Positions 25,914 to 35,161 of a stretch of DNA of 51,858 bases are shown here, piece after piece (the stretch's first letter is position 1; each line of letters opens with the position of its first letter). A program made the position numbers and the translations under genes. Source of the DNA: Sandaracinaceae bacterium (GTDB lineage Bacteria; Myxococcota_A; Polyangia; Polyangiales; JAFGIB01); assembly GCA_017881055.1 (NCBI GenBank), contig JADGRF010000005.1, positions 1 through 51,858 of the forward strand. The letters run 5' to 3'. The notes under the pieces are model-generated. The model was not told the DNA's origin. It saw nothing but the letters and a program-made list of their open reading frames with translations, and did not search any database.

Positions 25914-26846
25914 ATGCCTCTCGACCCGCAGCTTCAGCAACGCCTCTCGGATTTGGTCGCGAGCGACCGCGTCGTGCTCTTCATGAAGGGCACGCGGCAT
26001 TTTCCGCAGTGCGGCTTCTCCGCAACGGTGGCGCAGATCCTGAACGGGCTCGTGAAGGAGTACACGACCGTCAATGTGCTGGCCGAGCCCGCGATTCGGG
26101 ACGGCATCAAGCTGTTCTCGGAGTGGCCGACCATTCCGCAGCTGTACATCGACGGCAAGTTCGTCGGTGGCTGCGACATCGTGCGCGACATGTTCCAAGC
26201 CGGCGAGCTGCAGGGTCTGCTCGGCGTTGCTGCGCCCGCTCTGGGATCCGAGCGGCCGAAGGCCACAAAGCCGCCCAAGCTCACCGTGAGCGACGCCGCC
26301 AAGCGCGCCGTGACGGAAGCTCAGGCCAGCGAGCCCGGCACGTTGCGCCTCGAGATCAGCGCCGACTTCGAGCACGCGCTGTCGATCGACGAAGCGCGCC
26401 CGGACGACTTTCAAATCGATCTCGCTGGCTTCACGCTGCTCGTCGATCCGGGCAGCGCCGTGCGCGCCGAAGGCGTGTCGATCGACTACGAGAGCAAGAA
26501 CGGCGGTGGCTTCTCGATCGAGAACCCGAACGAGCCGCCCAAGGTTCGCCAGATCTCCGCCGAGGGTCTGCAGAAGCTCAAGCAAGCGGGCGAGCCATTC
26601 ACGCTGCTCGACGTGCGCACCGCCGAAGAGCGCCGCATCGCCACGATCTCCGGTGACCGCGTGCTCGACGACGCCGCGCTGCGCGGCCTCGAAAAAGATG
26701 CCGTGATCGTCGTCTACTGCCACCACGGCGGTCGCAGTCGCGCGGCCGCCGAGCGCCTGGTCGCCGACGGCTGGAAGCAGGTCTACAACCTGGCCGGCGG
26801 CATCGATGGCTGGTCGACGCTCGATCCGAGCGTGCCGCGTTATTGA
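25914..26846 (+). CDS. Monothiol glutaredoxin - A-type carrier-like - rhodanese fusion
   Basis: A 310-aa cytoplasmic protein with three modules. Residues 1-108 are a Grx4-type monothiol glutaredoxin (CGFS at 33-36; then WPTIPQLYIDGKFVGGCDI). Residues about 122-208 follow the HesB/IscA fold (LTVSDAAKRAV, then GGGFSIENPN) but the three metal-binding cysteines are absent; the whole protein has only Cys33, Cys87 and Cys269. Residues 214-310 are a rhodanese with active-site Cys269 (YCHHGGRSR). It probably links iron-sulfur carriage to sulfur transfer. AGGAA lies upstream of ATG 25914. The middle module may be structural only. Confidence 0.88.
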   Translation: MPLDPQLQQRLSDLVASDRVVLFMKGTRHFPQCGFSATVAQILNGLVKEYTTVNVLAEPAIRDGIKLFSEWPTIPQLYIDGKFVGGCDIVRDMFQAGELQGLLGVAAPALGSERPKATKPPKLTVSDAAKRAVTEAQASEPGTLRLEISADFEHALSIDEARPDDFQIDLAGFTLLVDPGSAVRAEGVSIDYESKNGGGFSIENPNEPPKVRQISAEGLQKLKQAGEPFTLLDVRTAEERRIATISGDRVLDDAALRGLEKDAVIVVYCHHGGRSRAAAERLVADGWKQVYNLAGGIDGWSTLDPSVPRY

Positions 26847-26866
26847 GCGTGGGCGTTCGCGTTAGC

Positions 26867-27112
26867 TCAGCGCGTGGCCCACAGGATCGCCGCCCCCAGC
26901 AATAGCGCGGCGATCACGGCGCCGCTGGCTTGGAGTATCGACTGCGCGCGTGCGAGCTTGCGTACCCGCCAGCGCGGCACGGAAGCACGATCTGTCGTCG
27001 TCACGCGGGGCTCGTCGCCGCCGACCAGCTCGACCCCCGGGGCGATCGGGTTTACTCCGTCGACGCGCGGCAAGCGAGGTGGCGGAGGAATGCGCGAGAT
27101 CAGCTTTTCCAT
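26867..27112 (-). CDS. Small C-tail-anchored membrane protein, unknown
   Basis: An 81-aa open frame starting ATG 27112: a Pro-rich polar N-terminus (RIPPPPRLPRVDGVNPIAPG), then a basic patch (RWRVRKLARA) before a single C-terminal hydrophobic segment (ASGAVIAALLLGAAILW). The layout of a basic patch followed by a tail anchor is credible, but no family is recognised and no clear Shine-Dalgarno is seen. Convergent with the glutaredoxin fusion, 20 bp away. It could be a chance frame; the TM helix argues otherwise. Confidence 0.45.
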   Translation of the reverse strand: MEKLISRIPPPPRLPRVDGVNPIAPGVELVGGDEPRVTTTDRASVPRWRVRKLARAQSILQASGAVIAALLLGAAILWATR

Positions 27113-27250
27113 CCCAAACGCCACGGTAGCAGGTGATCGCGGCGCGAGGGAGGTGCCTCCAGCCCACGTTGGAGCTGCAAACCGAGCGGCCAGTCGTGGT
27201 ACGTGCGGGTGCGAAAAACTGCGCCCGCTGCGGCCTACGAGGATCATTCG

Positions 27251-28675
27251 ATGCGTCCATCCGCCCGCGTCTTGCTTGGCTTGAGCCTTCTTTCCCTCGT
27301 CGAGCCGGTTTCGCTCGCATCCGCTCAAGAGGCGCCGGCGACCGCGACCGCGCCACCACTGGCAGGTTGGTCCAACGGCAGCATGTTCCTGCGCTCGCCG
27401 GACAATGCGTTCCTGTTGTTCCCGGGTGGGCGCCTGCAAGTCGATGGCTACGCCTTTCGTCGCGACACGGCCAAGATGCCGAACGACACGTTCCTGGTGC
27501 GCCGCGCGCGCGTCGAGATGTTCGGCTGGATCGGCTCGTGGTTCGGCTTCAGCATCGCCGGCGACTTCGCGCTGGCACCCGCCGGTGCCGCGAATCCCGT
27601 CGCACAGAGCTGGACCAACGCCACGGACGACTACGTGATGATTGCGCCGTGGCAGGACCTCGCGATGCTCCAGGTCGGTCAGTTCGATGCGCCGTTCACA
27701 CTCGAGAACCGCACTTCGGACAAGTACTTCGATTTCATGGAGCGCTCGATCACCGTGCGCTCGTTCGGCATTCCCTCGAACAAGGAAGTCGGTGCGATGC
27801 TGCACGGCCTCTTGCCCGATGCCGTCGCGTACTACTCGGTCGGTGTGTTCAACGGCGACGGGCAGAACTTCAAGAATGCAGACAGCAACTTCGACGTGCT
27901 CGGTCGCGCGTGGATCGCGCCGTTCGCCCTCGCCAAGCTGGCCGGTCTCGAGAACGTCGAGGTGGGTGGATCGTTCTGGGCGGGTCAGCGCGGTCCGACG
28001 GGCTTGCCGCTCGCCAACCTCACCACGCAGGGCGGCTTCGCGTTCAGCGACGGTAAGGGCACGAGCACAGCCAGTGCGACCACGGCGGCCAAACCGCTCG
28101 AGCTGCATCAGCGTGAGGAGCTGCGTGCGTTCGCGATCGAGCTCGACGTGCCTGTGCTGCATCGCTATGGGCTGCGCTTCGAGTACGTGTACAAACGGCA
28201 GGACCTCGACATCGACGATGTCAGCGCGGCCGCGATGGGCAAGCTCACCCCGCTGTCCAACGCTCAGCTGCGTGGTTTTTCCGCGTACGGCGAGCTGTGG
28301 TGGTGGGCGATCGGCGACGACACGATCATCGGGCGGCCGGGATTGCAGCTACCGCCGCGCTGGAAGGCCTTCGGCGTGGAGCCGCCCAAGCACGGACTGA
28401 TGTTCGCCATGCGGGTCGAGCGACTGGACGCGCACATCACGAGCAGCACTCCCTCGGGCATCCCGAGCGTGGGTCGCGACTCCACCCTGGGCGGGACCGC
28501 AGTCACCAGCTTCGAGCTGGGCGCGAACTACTGGTACTCGAAGCGCTTCAGGGCCACGCTCAACTACGTTCACAATCGCTTCGACGGTGGCTCGCAGGGC
28601 GTGAAGAACGCGATCGCCAAGAACGCCGGGGCGGGAGAAGACGAGCTCTTGGCGCGCGTGGCGATCGCCCTTTGA
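27251..28675 (+). CDS. OprO/OprP-like porin
   Basis: A 474-aa outer-membrane beta-barrel porin of the phosphate-selective (O/P) type. A signal peptide (MRPSARVLLGLSLLSLVEPVSLASAQ) precedes the barrel, with typical lines RLQVDGYAFRRD, FLVRRARVEMFGWIGSWFGFSIAGDF, LQVGQFDAPFTLENRTS and a C-terminal strand ELLARVAIAL. ATG 27251 is preceded by GAGGAT, which decides it over a frame opening at 27203. It has no long Ala/Pro linker, unlike the next three porins. The selectivity cannot be inferred. Next porin starts 151 bp downstream with its own control region. Confidence 0.88.
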   Translation: MRPSARVLLGLSLLSLVEPVSLASAQEAPATATAPPLAGWSNGSMFLRSPDNAFLLFPGGRLQVDGYAFRRDTAKMPNDTFLVRRARVEMFGWIGSWFGFSIAGDFALAPAGAANPVAQSWTNATDDYVMIAPWQDLAMLQVGQFDAPFTLENRTSDKYFDFMERSITVRSFGIPSNKEVGAMLHGLLPDAVAYYSVGVFNGDGQNFKNADSNFDVLGRAWIAPFALAKLAGLENVEVGGSFWAGQRGPTGLPLANLTTQGGFAFSDGKGTSTASATTAAKPLELHQREELRAFAIELDVPVLHRYGLRFEYVYKRQDLDIDDVSAAAMGKLTPLSNAQLRGFSAYGELWWWAIGDDTIIGRPGLQLPPRWKAFGVEPPKHGLMFAMRVERLDAHITSSTPSGIPSVGRDSTLGGTAVTSFELGANYWYSKRFRATLNYVHNRFDGGSQGVKNAIAKNAGAGEDELLARVAIAL

Positions 28676-28743
28676 TCGCGGCGAGACGCCTCGGCGACCT
28701 CAGAACGTCACCATTACGAGCGAAATTGGCCGAATCCAGGTCG

Positions 28744-28772
28744 ATGTCACGCCGTTGTCACGAAACTGCCAC
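28744..28772 (+). promoter_or_regulatory. Candidate tandem PHO-box-like half sites
   Basis: ATGTCAC (28744-28750), TTGTCAC (28755-28761) and CTGCCAC (28766-28772) stand exactly 11 bp apart. The PhoB PHO box is 7-bp direct repeats of CTGTCAT type with an 11-bp period. The porin start lies about 55 bp further on, and CATATT at 28792-28797 could serve as a -10. Confidence 0.5.
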
Positions 28773-28826
28773 CTCAAAGCGCGTCTGGCGTCATATTTCC
28801 GCGGCGAATCCGAAACACAGAGAGAT

Positions 28827-30458
28827 ATGTCCATGCGACTCAATCCTTCATTTGGCATCGTTTCTTGGTTGGGCCTGCCACTCGCGGCGGCAGCTTGCCT
28901 CAGCACGACCCAAGTCCTGGCGCAGAGCGCGACGGCGGCGCCGTCTGCTTCTGCACCCACTGCTAGCGCGTCAGCACCGGCGCCTGTTGCGACGCCGATA
29001 GCTGCTGCACCGACAGCTGTTGCACCCGCCCCTGCGGTGCTTGCCGCTTCTGCACCCGAACCCGTGGCGATGCCGAGCGCTCCAGCGGAAGCCGCACCGG
29101 CGGCTCCTGTCACCGCACCCGTCGTAGTGCCCGCGACTTCGGCCCCGACTGCAGCTGCTCCCGTGGCGCCTGCTGCACCCGCGCCGGCTCCGGCGCCCGC
29201 GGCGGCTTCCGACAACAAGTGGTTGCCGACGTTCTACGGCTTCGTCGAAGCCGACATGATCTACGACTCGACCCAGAGCTTCGACGACCTCGCGGGCAAT
29301 GCCTCGATCGCGCGCAAGGGCAGCTACGCCGGCGACAACAGCCGGTTCACGTTCGGCGCGCGCAACTCGCGCATCGGCTTCAAGCTGGCTGCGCCCGAGT
29401 ACCACGAGGTGCGTGCGAGCGCGGTCCTGGAGATGGACTTCCTGGGCAAGCAGCCCACCGGCACCTCCGAGTCCACGGTGCTCACGAGCCCCCTGTTCCG
29501 CGTGCGCCACATGGCGATGAAGGTGGAGACGCCGTACGTCGACGTGCTCGCCGGCCAGACTTGGCAGTTGTTCGGCTGGCAGCCGTACTTCCATCCGAAC
29601 ACCGTGCAGATCCAGGGTGTGCCCGGGCAGATCTACTCCCGCTCGCCGCAGCTCCGGCTCTCGCACGTCTTCAAGAGCGATGACGTGAACATCGAGATCG
29701 CTGCCGCGGCAGTGCGTCCCGCGCAACGCGACGCCGGGACGCCGGACGGACAGTTCGGCGCGCGCGTGTACCTCAACAACTGGAAGGGTCTGCGCACCAC
29801 CGGCGGTACCGGTACTGCGATCGATTCCGCGGCGCTCGGCATCTCGGGTCTCGGTCGGCGCTTGCGCCTGCCTGACCTCGCGGCGGCGCCGAAAGGCGCG
29901 ACCACGAAGGCCGGCTGGGGCGTGTCGGTCGACGCGCTCTTGCCGATCATCGCGGCCACGGCCGAGAGCCGCTCGAACGCGTTGAGCGTAACCGGCTCGT
30001 TCGTGCGCGGCGCTGGCATCGCGGACCTGTACACCGGCTTGAGCGGTGGCATCTCGTATCCGTCGCTGCCGAACCCCTCGAACGCCTCGCCTGCGCCGGC
30101 CTACAACTCGACCATCGATCCGGGCCTTCTGTCGTTCGACGCGAACGGCGGCGCGCGCTTGATCAACTGGCAGTCGCTGATCGTCGGCGCGCAGTACTAC
30201 CTACCGATCGACAACGGCCACGTCTGGGTGTCGTCGAACTACTCGCGCTTGTTTTCGAACAACGCGCGTGACTTCGTGCCGCCGGCCAGCGCGAGCAAGG
30301 TCTTCTTCCGTTCGCAGTGGGCGGACGCGAACCTGTTCTGGGATGCCACTCCGCAGCTGCGCCTCGGTGCCGAGCTCGCGTGGTTCCAGCAGAAGTACGT
30401 GGACGGCGTCAAAGCCCACGACGAGCGTGTGCAGCTGTCGACGTTCTACCTGTTCTGA
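28827..30458 (+). CDS. DcaP/OprP-type porin with long Ala/Pro linker
   Basis: A 543-aa outer-membrane porin. The signal peptide ends VLAQ at about 33; residues 34 to about 129 are a low-complexity Ala/Pro/Val linker, then the barrel starts LPTFYGFVEADMIYD and continues RFTFGARNSRIGFKLAAPEY, VDVLAGQTWQLFGWQPYFHPNTVQIQG, ending YLF. Such lines fit DcaP-like trimeric porins. ATG 28827 or 28833 are both possible; AGAGAG precedes. Three PHO-box-like half sites upstream suggest phosphate-starvation control. The linker could span the peptidoglycan or periplasm. A bidirectional terminator follows. Confidence 0.87.
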   Translation: MSMRLNPSFGIVSWLGLPLAAAACLSTTQVLAQSATAAPSASAPTASASAPAPVATPIAAAPTAVAPAPAVLAASAPEPVAMPSAPAEAAPAAPVTAPVVVPATSAPTAAAPVAPAAPAPAPAPAAASDNKWLPTFYGFVEADMIYDSTQSFDDLAGNASIARKGSYAGDNSRFTFGARNSRIGFKLAAPEYHEVRASAVLEMDFLGKQPTGTSESTVLTSPLFRVRHMAMKVETPYVDVLAGQTWQLFGWQPYFHPNTVQIQGVPGQIYSRSPQLRLSHVFKSDDVNIEIAAAAVRPAQRDAGTPDGQFGARVYLNNWKGLRTTGGTGTAIDSAALGISGLGRRLRLPDLAAAPKGATTKAGWGVSVDALLPIIAATAESRSNALSVTGSFVRGAGIADLYTGLSGGISYPSLPNPSNASPAPAYNSTIDPGLLSFDANGGARLINWQSLIVGAQYYLPIDNGHVWVSSNYSRLFSNNARDFVPPASASKVFFRSQWADANLFWDATPQLRLGAELAWFQQKYVDGVKAHDERVQLSTFYLF

Positions 30459-30473
30459 GCGGAGCGCACTTGA

Positions 30474-30524
30474 AAACGGCCTGCCGGCCCGCTCGCGACA
30501 TGCGAACGGAGCCGCAGGCCGTTT
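30474..30524. terminator. Hairpin between two convergent porin genes
   Basis: AAACGGCCTGC at 30474-30484 pairs perfectly with GCAGGCCGTTT at 30514-30524. The 11-bp stem has AAA and TTT ends, so it can terminate both converging transcripts. The loop is about 29 bases. Confidence 0.75.
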
Positions 30525-30555
30525 GCCTCTTGGCGTGCGCCGTGTGGCGCGCGGC

Positions 30556-31893
30556 TCAGAACTTCACCTGCCCGCGCAGCCAGAACACGTTGTTCGCCAC
30601 GCTGGGCGTCTCGAAGTTGAGCTGGTATGCGACCGTCAGGCGCATCGGATCGACCGGGAATACGTGTCCGACCAGCGTCAACGCGCTCAGCGTGTCGCCG
30701 CTCTTCGCGGTGTGCGGGTCGAAGAGCTCGCCGCGTGCACCGACGGCCACGTAGTGGCCCAGGTGCTGCAGCACGCCGACGTAGCCGCCCAGCTGATTGC
30801 CATCGACGACGCTCTTGCCTGCCACGGTCTTGCCGCTCGCGGTGTGCTGCGCGATCTTCGGATAGTCGGAGAGCTTGCTGCGATCGAGGTCGTGGGCGAG
30901 CGTGCCTTCGGCGTACAGCGTGAGCGCGCCGAGTGAGGGGACCTCGAGCTCGTAACTGACGTCGACCGCTGCGGCGCGATGTGTGAAGTTGAGGTAGCCA
31001 TGGGTCTCGTCGACGGTCGTCGTCTTCACGTCATCGACCGCGGCTGGCAGATAGCCCGTGCCCCACAGCCCCGAGATGCCCGCGCGCAGCCCGCCGACCT
31101 GCGTGCCGATGCGCCCCACGAAGTCCTTCGCGCCGTTGGGATCGAGGCCGGGGAACACGGCGTCGGCGTTGGTCTGGCCATTCATGATCGCGATTTGGTA
31201 GACCAACGCTTTCCTGAAGACGTCTCCCTGCACGCGCACGCCGAGATCGCGCGAGCCCGGGAACAAGCGGTTCGCCGCCGTGGTGCGCTCGACGAAGGGC
31301 AAGATCGAATCCGACTCCTGCACTTCGTAGCCGAACGGAATGTAGAAGAGGCCAGCCGTGATCTCGGAATGAACCTGCTCGCCGGTGGGCAGGTACACGC
31401 TGACCTCGGCTTCCTTGACCGACACGCCTGAGGGGATCGCGTCGACGTTGAGCACGAGCTCTGCCGGGCCCTGCCTGTACGTGGCACGCAAGCGTGCGCG
31501 CCGGATCTCGAATTCGTCTTTGTTCAGCGGCTTGCCGCTGGTGTCGAGGCCGTCACGCGACGCGCCGTTGCGGATGTACTGCGCCTGTACGTAACCGGTG
31601 ATCTTCAAGTGTGACAGCGCTTCGAGCTGCGCATCGATCGCGTCGAGGCGCGCGGCGGTCGCGGAGTCAAGTGGCGCCGCTTCGGCCGGCGCCGGGTTGG
31701 CGGGCGTTGCCGCTGACGGCTGCGCCGGCGCGGCGGCTACGTCGCTGTTGGGTGTCGCTTCCGGGGCTGTCGCTTGGGTTGCAGCTGTCGCGGGTGCGGT
31801 TTGCGCGGCCACCCGCTGCGGAGCGGCTGCCAGGGTTAGCGCCATGAAGCTGGCAAGTTGAAGCGCGCTGCGCGCCAAGAATCGGGAAGTCAT
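30556..31893 (-). CDS. OprO/OprP-like porin with Ala/Pro linker and coiled coil
   Basis: A 445-aa outer-membrane porin. Signal peptide to about residue 31 (PQRVAAQ), Ala/Pro/Thr-rich linker to about 75, then a short amphipathic coil (LDSATAARLDAIDAQLEALSHL) as used for trimerisation in DcaP-like porins. The barrel starts KITGYVQAQYIRNG and has FEIRRARLRATYRQGPAELVLNVD, ITAGLFYIPFGYEVQESDSILPFVERT, and ends with FWLRGQVKF. ATG 31893 has GGAG about 15 bases upstream. A sigma-54-like element lies 47-62 bases before the ATG. It is convergent with the preceding porin. Confidence 0.88.
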   Translation of the reverse strand: MTSRFLARSALQLASFMALTLAAAPQRVAAQTAPATAATQATAPEATPNSDVAAAPAQPSAATPANPAPAEAAPLDSATAARLDAIDAQLEALSHLKITGYVQAQYIRNGASRDGLDTSGKPLNKDEFEIRRARLRATYRQGPAELVLNVDAIPSGVSVKEAEVSVYLPTGEQVHSEITAGLFYIPFGYEVQESDSILPFVERTTAANRLFPGSRDLGVRVQGDVFRKALVYQIAIMNGQTNADAVFPGLDPNGAKDFVGRIGTQVGGLRAGISGLWGTGYLPAAVDDVKTTTVDETHGYLNFTHRAAAVDVSYELEVPSLGALTLYAEGTLAHDLDRSKLSDYPKIAQHTASGKTVAGKSVVDGNQLGGYVGVLQHLGHYVAVGARGELFDPHTAKSGDTLSALTLVGHVFPVDPMRLTVAYQLNFETPSVANNVFWLRGQVKF

Positions 31894-31939
31894 GAAGGGA
31901 TGCTCCTCACTCGTTGTTTCGTGCCTGCGGCCGCCCTTG

Positions 31940-31955
31940 TGCAGCATCCGTGCCC
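31940..31955 (-). promoter_or_regulatory. Candidate sigma-54 promoter of the porin at 30556-31893
   Basis: Minus-strand GGGCACG-GATG-CTGCA: GG and GC are 11 bases apart as in the consensus TGGCACG-N4-TTGCA, with two deviations outside GG/GC. A start near 31929 gives a leader of about 36 bases. The adjacent NtrC-type regulator fits. Confidence 0.5.
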
Positions 31956-32146
31956 GGCTCAGCCAGGTGCGAACATTCCCTTGAAATTCAATATCTTGCG
32001 ACTGGTCCCGACGGACATCCCAGGATTTGTCACGGAAAGCCGTGTCCCGTACTGGGAAGATCGTGTCGTCGATCCAGCAAATAGCACGGGTCGGCCCGCG
32101 GCATCTGGGCCGGGGCCGGGGTTCGGAGTGACGACTGGTCGCGCGG

Positions 32147-33537
<1,391 letters not shown>

Positions 33538-33541
<4 letters not shown>

Positions 33542-34917
33542 GGGTTTTCCTTCACCGCCGGCAGCTCCACACAGGCGCGCGTGCCCGAGACGTGTTCCGT
33601 TGCAGCTTCCGCTGCGCTGCTCCGCGGGCCGATCGTCAGGGTGCCGTGGTGATGCTTGACGATCTCGTTGGCGATCGCGAGGCCGAGTCCGGTGCCGGCG
33701 CCTTCTGGCTTGGTCGTGAAGAACGGCTCGATCGCGCGGGCCGCGGCGCGCGCGGAAATACCCGTGCCATCGTCGGTCACGGTGAAGACCACGCGCTCGT
33801 TGTTCTGGCGCAGCTCGAGCATCACGTGGCCGCCATTCGAGCAGGCGTCGCACGCGTTGAGCAGCAGATTCACGAGAACCTGCTCGAACAGGCGAGGCTC
33901 GCAGGCAATCTCCGGAAGGTTCGGTTCGACGTCCAGGTGCAGCTCGACGCCGGCCTTGCCGAAGCGATGGTCGACCAGCTCGCACGACGCGTGCGCGACG
34001 CGCGCCGGATCCACGTGCTGCATGGCCGGGGTCGCCCCGCGCGCCAGGTTCAGAAAGCCACGGATCACCTGATTGATGCGGTTGCCTTGATCGATGATCG
34101 CTTCGACGGCGCGCTTGCTGCGCTCGTCGCCCACCACACGCGGCAGCACCTGCTCGGCGCGTCCGATGATCACGCCGAGCGGCGTCGAGACTTCGTGCGC
34201 GATGCCAGTCGCGAGCGCACCCAGGGTGGCAAGCTTGTCGGCGCGCAGCAGGCGGTCGTCCCGCTCGCGCAGCACTTCGACCAAGGACAGCTCACGTGTC
34301 AGCTGCATCTGCTTGATCTGCTTGCGCAGCGCCAGGCCTCCGAATAGGAGCACCAGGCCCGCAGCCAGCGTCACGCTCAAGAGCAGGCGCCACTGGGCGT
34401 GCCGTTCGCGATCACGCTCGTTGCTGGCCGACGCGACCACCACGGCGGTCCAGCTCGTCGGTCCGGAGCCGCCGACCGTCCACAGCCCAGCGACCGCCAC
34501 GCGCCGTAAGAGGCCGAGCTGGGCGGCTTCGCTGCGAGACAGGTGCGCAGTCGGGCTGCCGATCCGTTGCGCGTGCTCGATGCTCGCGCTGCGGAACGTG
34601 CGGCGGTCGCTGCCGAGCAGGCCCGGCTGGGTCGAGGTCGCCACGAACAGCCGCAAGCTGCCGTGCGCCTCGAGCGCTTGCAGCGCCGGCAAGAAGGCGC
34701 TGGGGTCTTGCGTCCCCGGGCCGAGCTTCGCAGCATGCGCCGCCAGGATCACCGAGACACCGTGGGCGAGCGTGGCCTGCTCCCGCGCGAAGTCCTCGAG
34801 CGCCGACATCGACTCGCGCTCTTCGTCCCAGTACGCCAGCGCGGCCACGCCGACGATCGCCAGCGCCATCCAAACCACTAGCGAGGGGGGTCGCATCGTC
34901 GGCATGGCGTGACGCAT
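33538..34917 (-). CDS. Membrane sensor histidine kinase (partner of NtrC-type regulator)
   Basis: A 459-aa kinase from ATG 34917 (ATG 34959 would add 14 residues). TM helices at about 12-30 and 178-197 flank a periplasmic sensor of about 145 residues. HisKA has phospho-His241 in IAHEVSTPLG, and HATPase_c has LLNACDACSNGG, then DDGTGI and GTGLGLAIANEIVKHHHGTL. The short sensor loop resembles those of ZraS/NtrY-like envelope-stress kinases. It is translationally coupled to the regulator. The ligand is not shown; control of efflux and porins suggests an envelope or metal/antibiotic signal. Confidence 0.92.
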
Positions 34918-35042
34918 CGAGACGGGTCTCAAGACGAGCGCGGGCGCCTGGGTGGCCATCACCCAAGCGCTCAGCAAGAGCCGAGCCGAACGCATTTCGA
35001 GCCCGGAGGCGTCGTATCCTGCCCTCGCCAACGTTCGCAGGG

Positions 35043-35078
35043 TCGGAATATTTCCTGGGCAACTCGGAAAATTTCCGG
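35043..35078 (+). repeat. Tandem 15-bp near-palindromes (candidate enhancer sites)
   Basis: TCGGAATATTTCCTG at 35043-35057 and TCGGAAAATTTCCGG at 35064-35078 agree at 13 of 15 positions and lie 21 bp apart, two helical turns. Each is close to palindromic (GGAA-N-TTTCC). They sit about 55-90 bp before the sigma-54-like element at 35131. Confidence 0.7.
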
Positions 35079-35130
35079 CGGCATGGGGCTGCGACCCGCG
35101 CCGAGCCCAGATTTCGCGCGGTTGTGGCTT

Positions 35131-35146
35131 CGGCACGGACCGTGCT
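35131..35146 (+). promoter_or_regulatory. Candidate sigma-54 element or operator before the TolC gene
   Basis: CGGCACG-GACC-GTGCT has GG (35132-35133) and GC (35144-35145) at sigma-54 spacing. It contains the perfect palindrome GCACGG-A-CCGTGC (35133-35145). A start near 35157 would leave only five bases before the ATG at 35162, which weakens the promoter reading and keeps an operator open. Confidence 0.45.
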
Positions 35147-35161
35147 GAGAGCAGCGCCGAA

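Noticed and set aside
27210..27232. GGTACGTGCGGGTGC before the porin at 27251, resembling a sigma-54 promoter
   Set aside because: Spacing is one base too long and the -12 box is weak.
28700..29218. Minus-strand Ala/Gly-rich open frame of 172 aa
   Set aside because: It is the antisense of the Ala/Pro linker of the porin at 28827. Its composition is explained by GC-rich repeats and it has no domain or Shine-Dalgarno.
32027..32033. Single TTGTCAC upstream of the porin at 30556-31893 as a PHO box
   Set aside because: No second half site 11 bp on either side; one copy is expected by chance.
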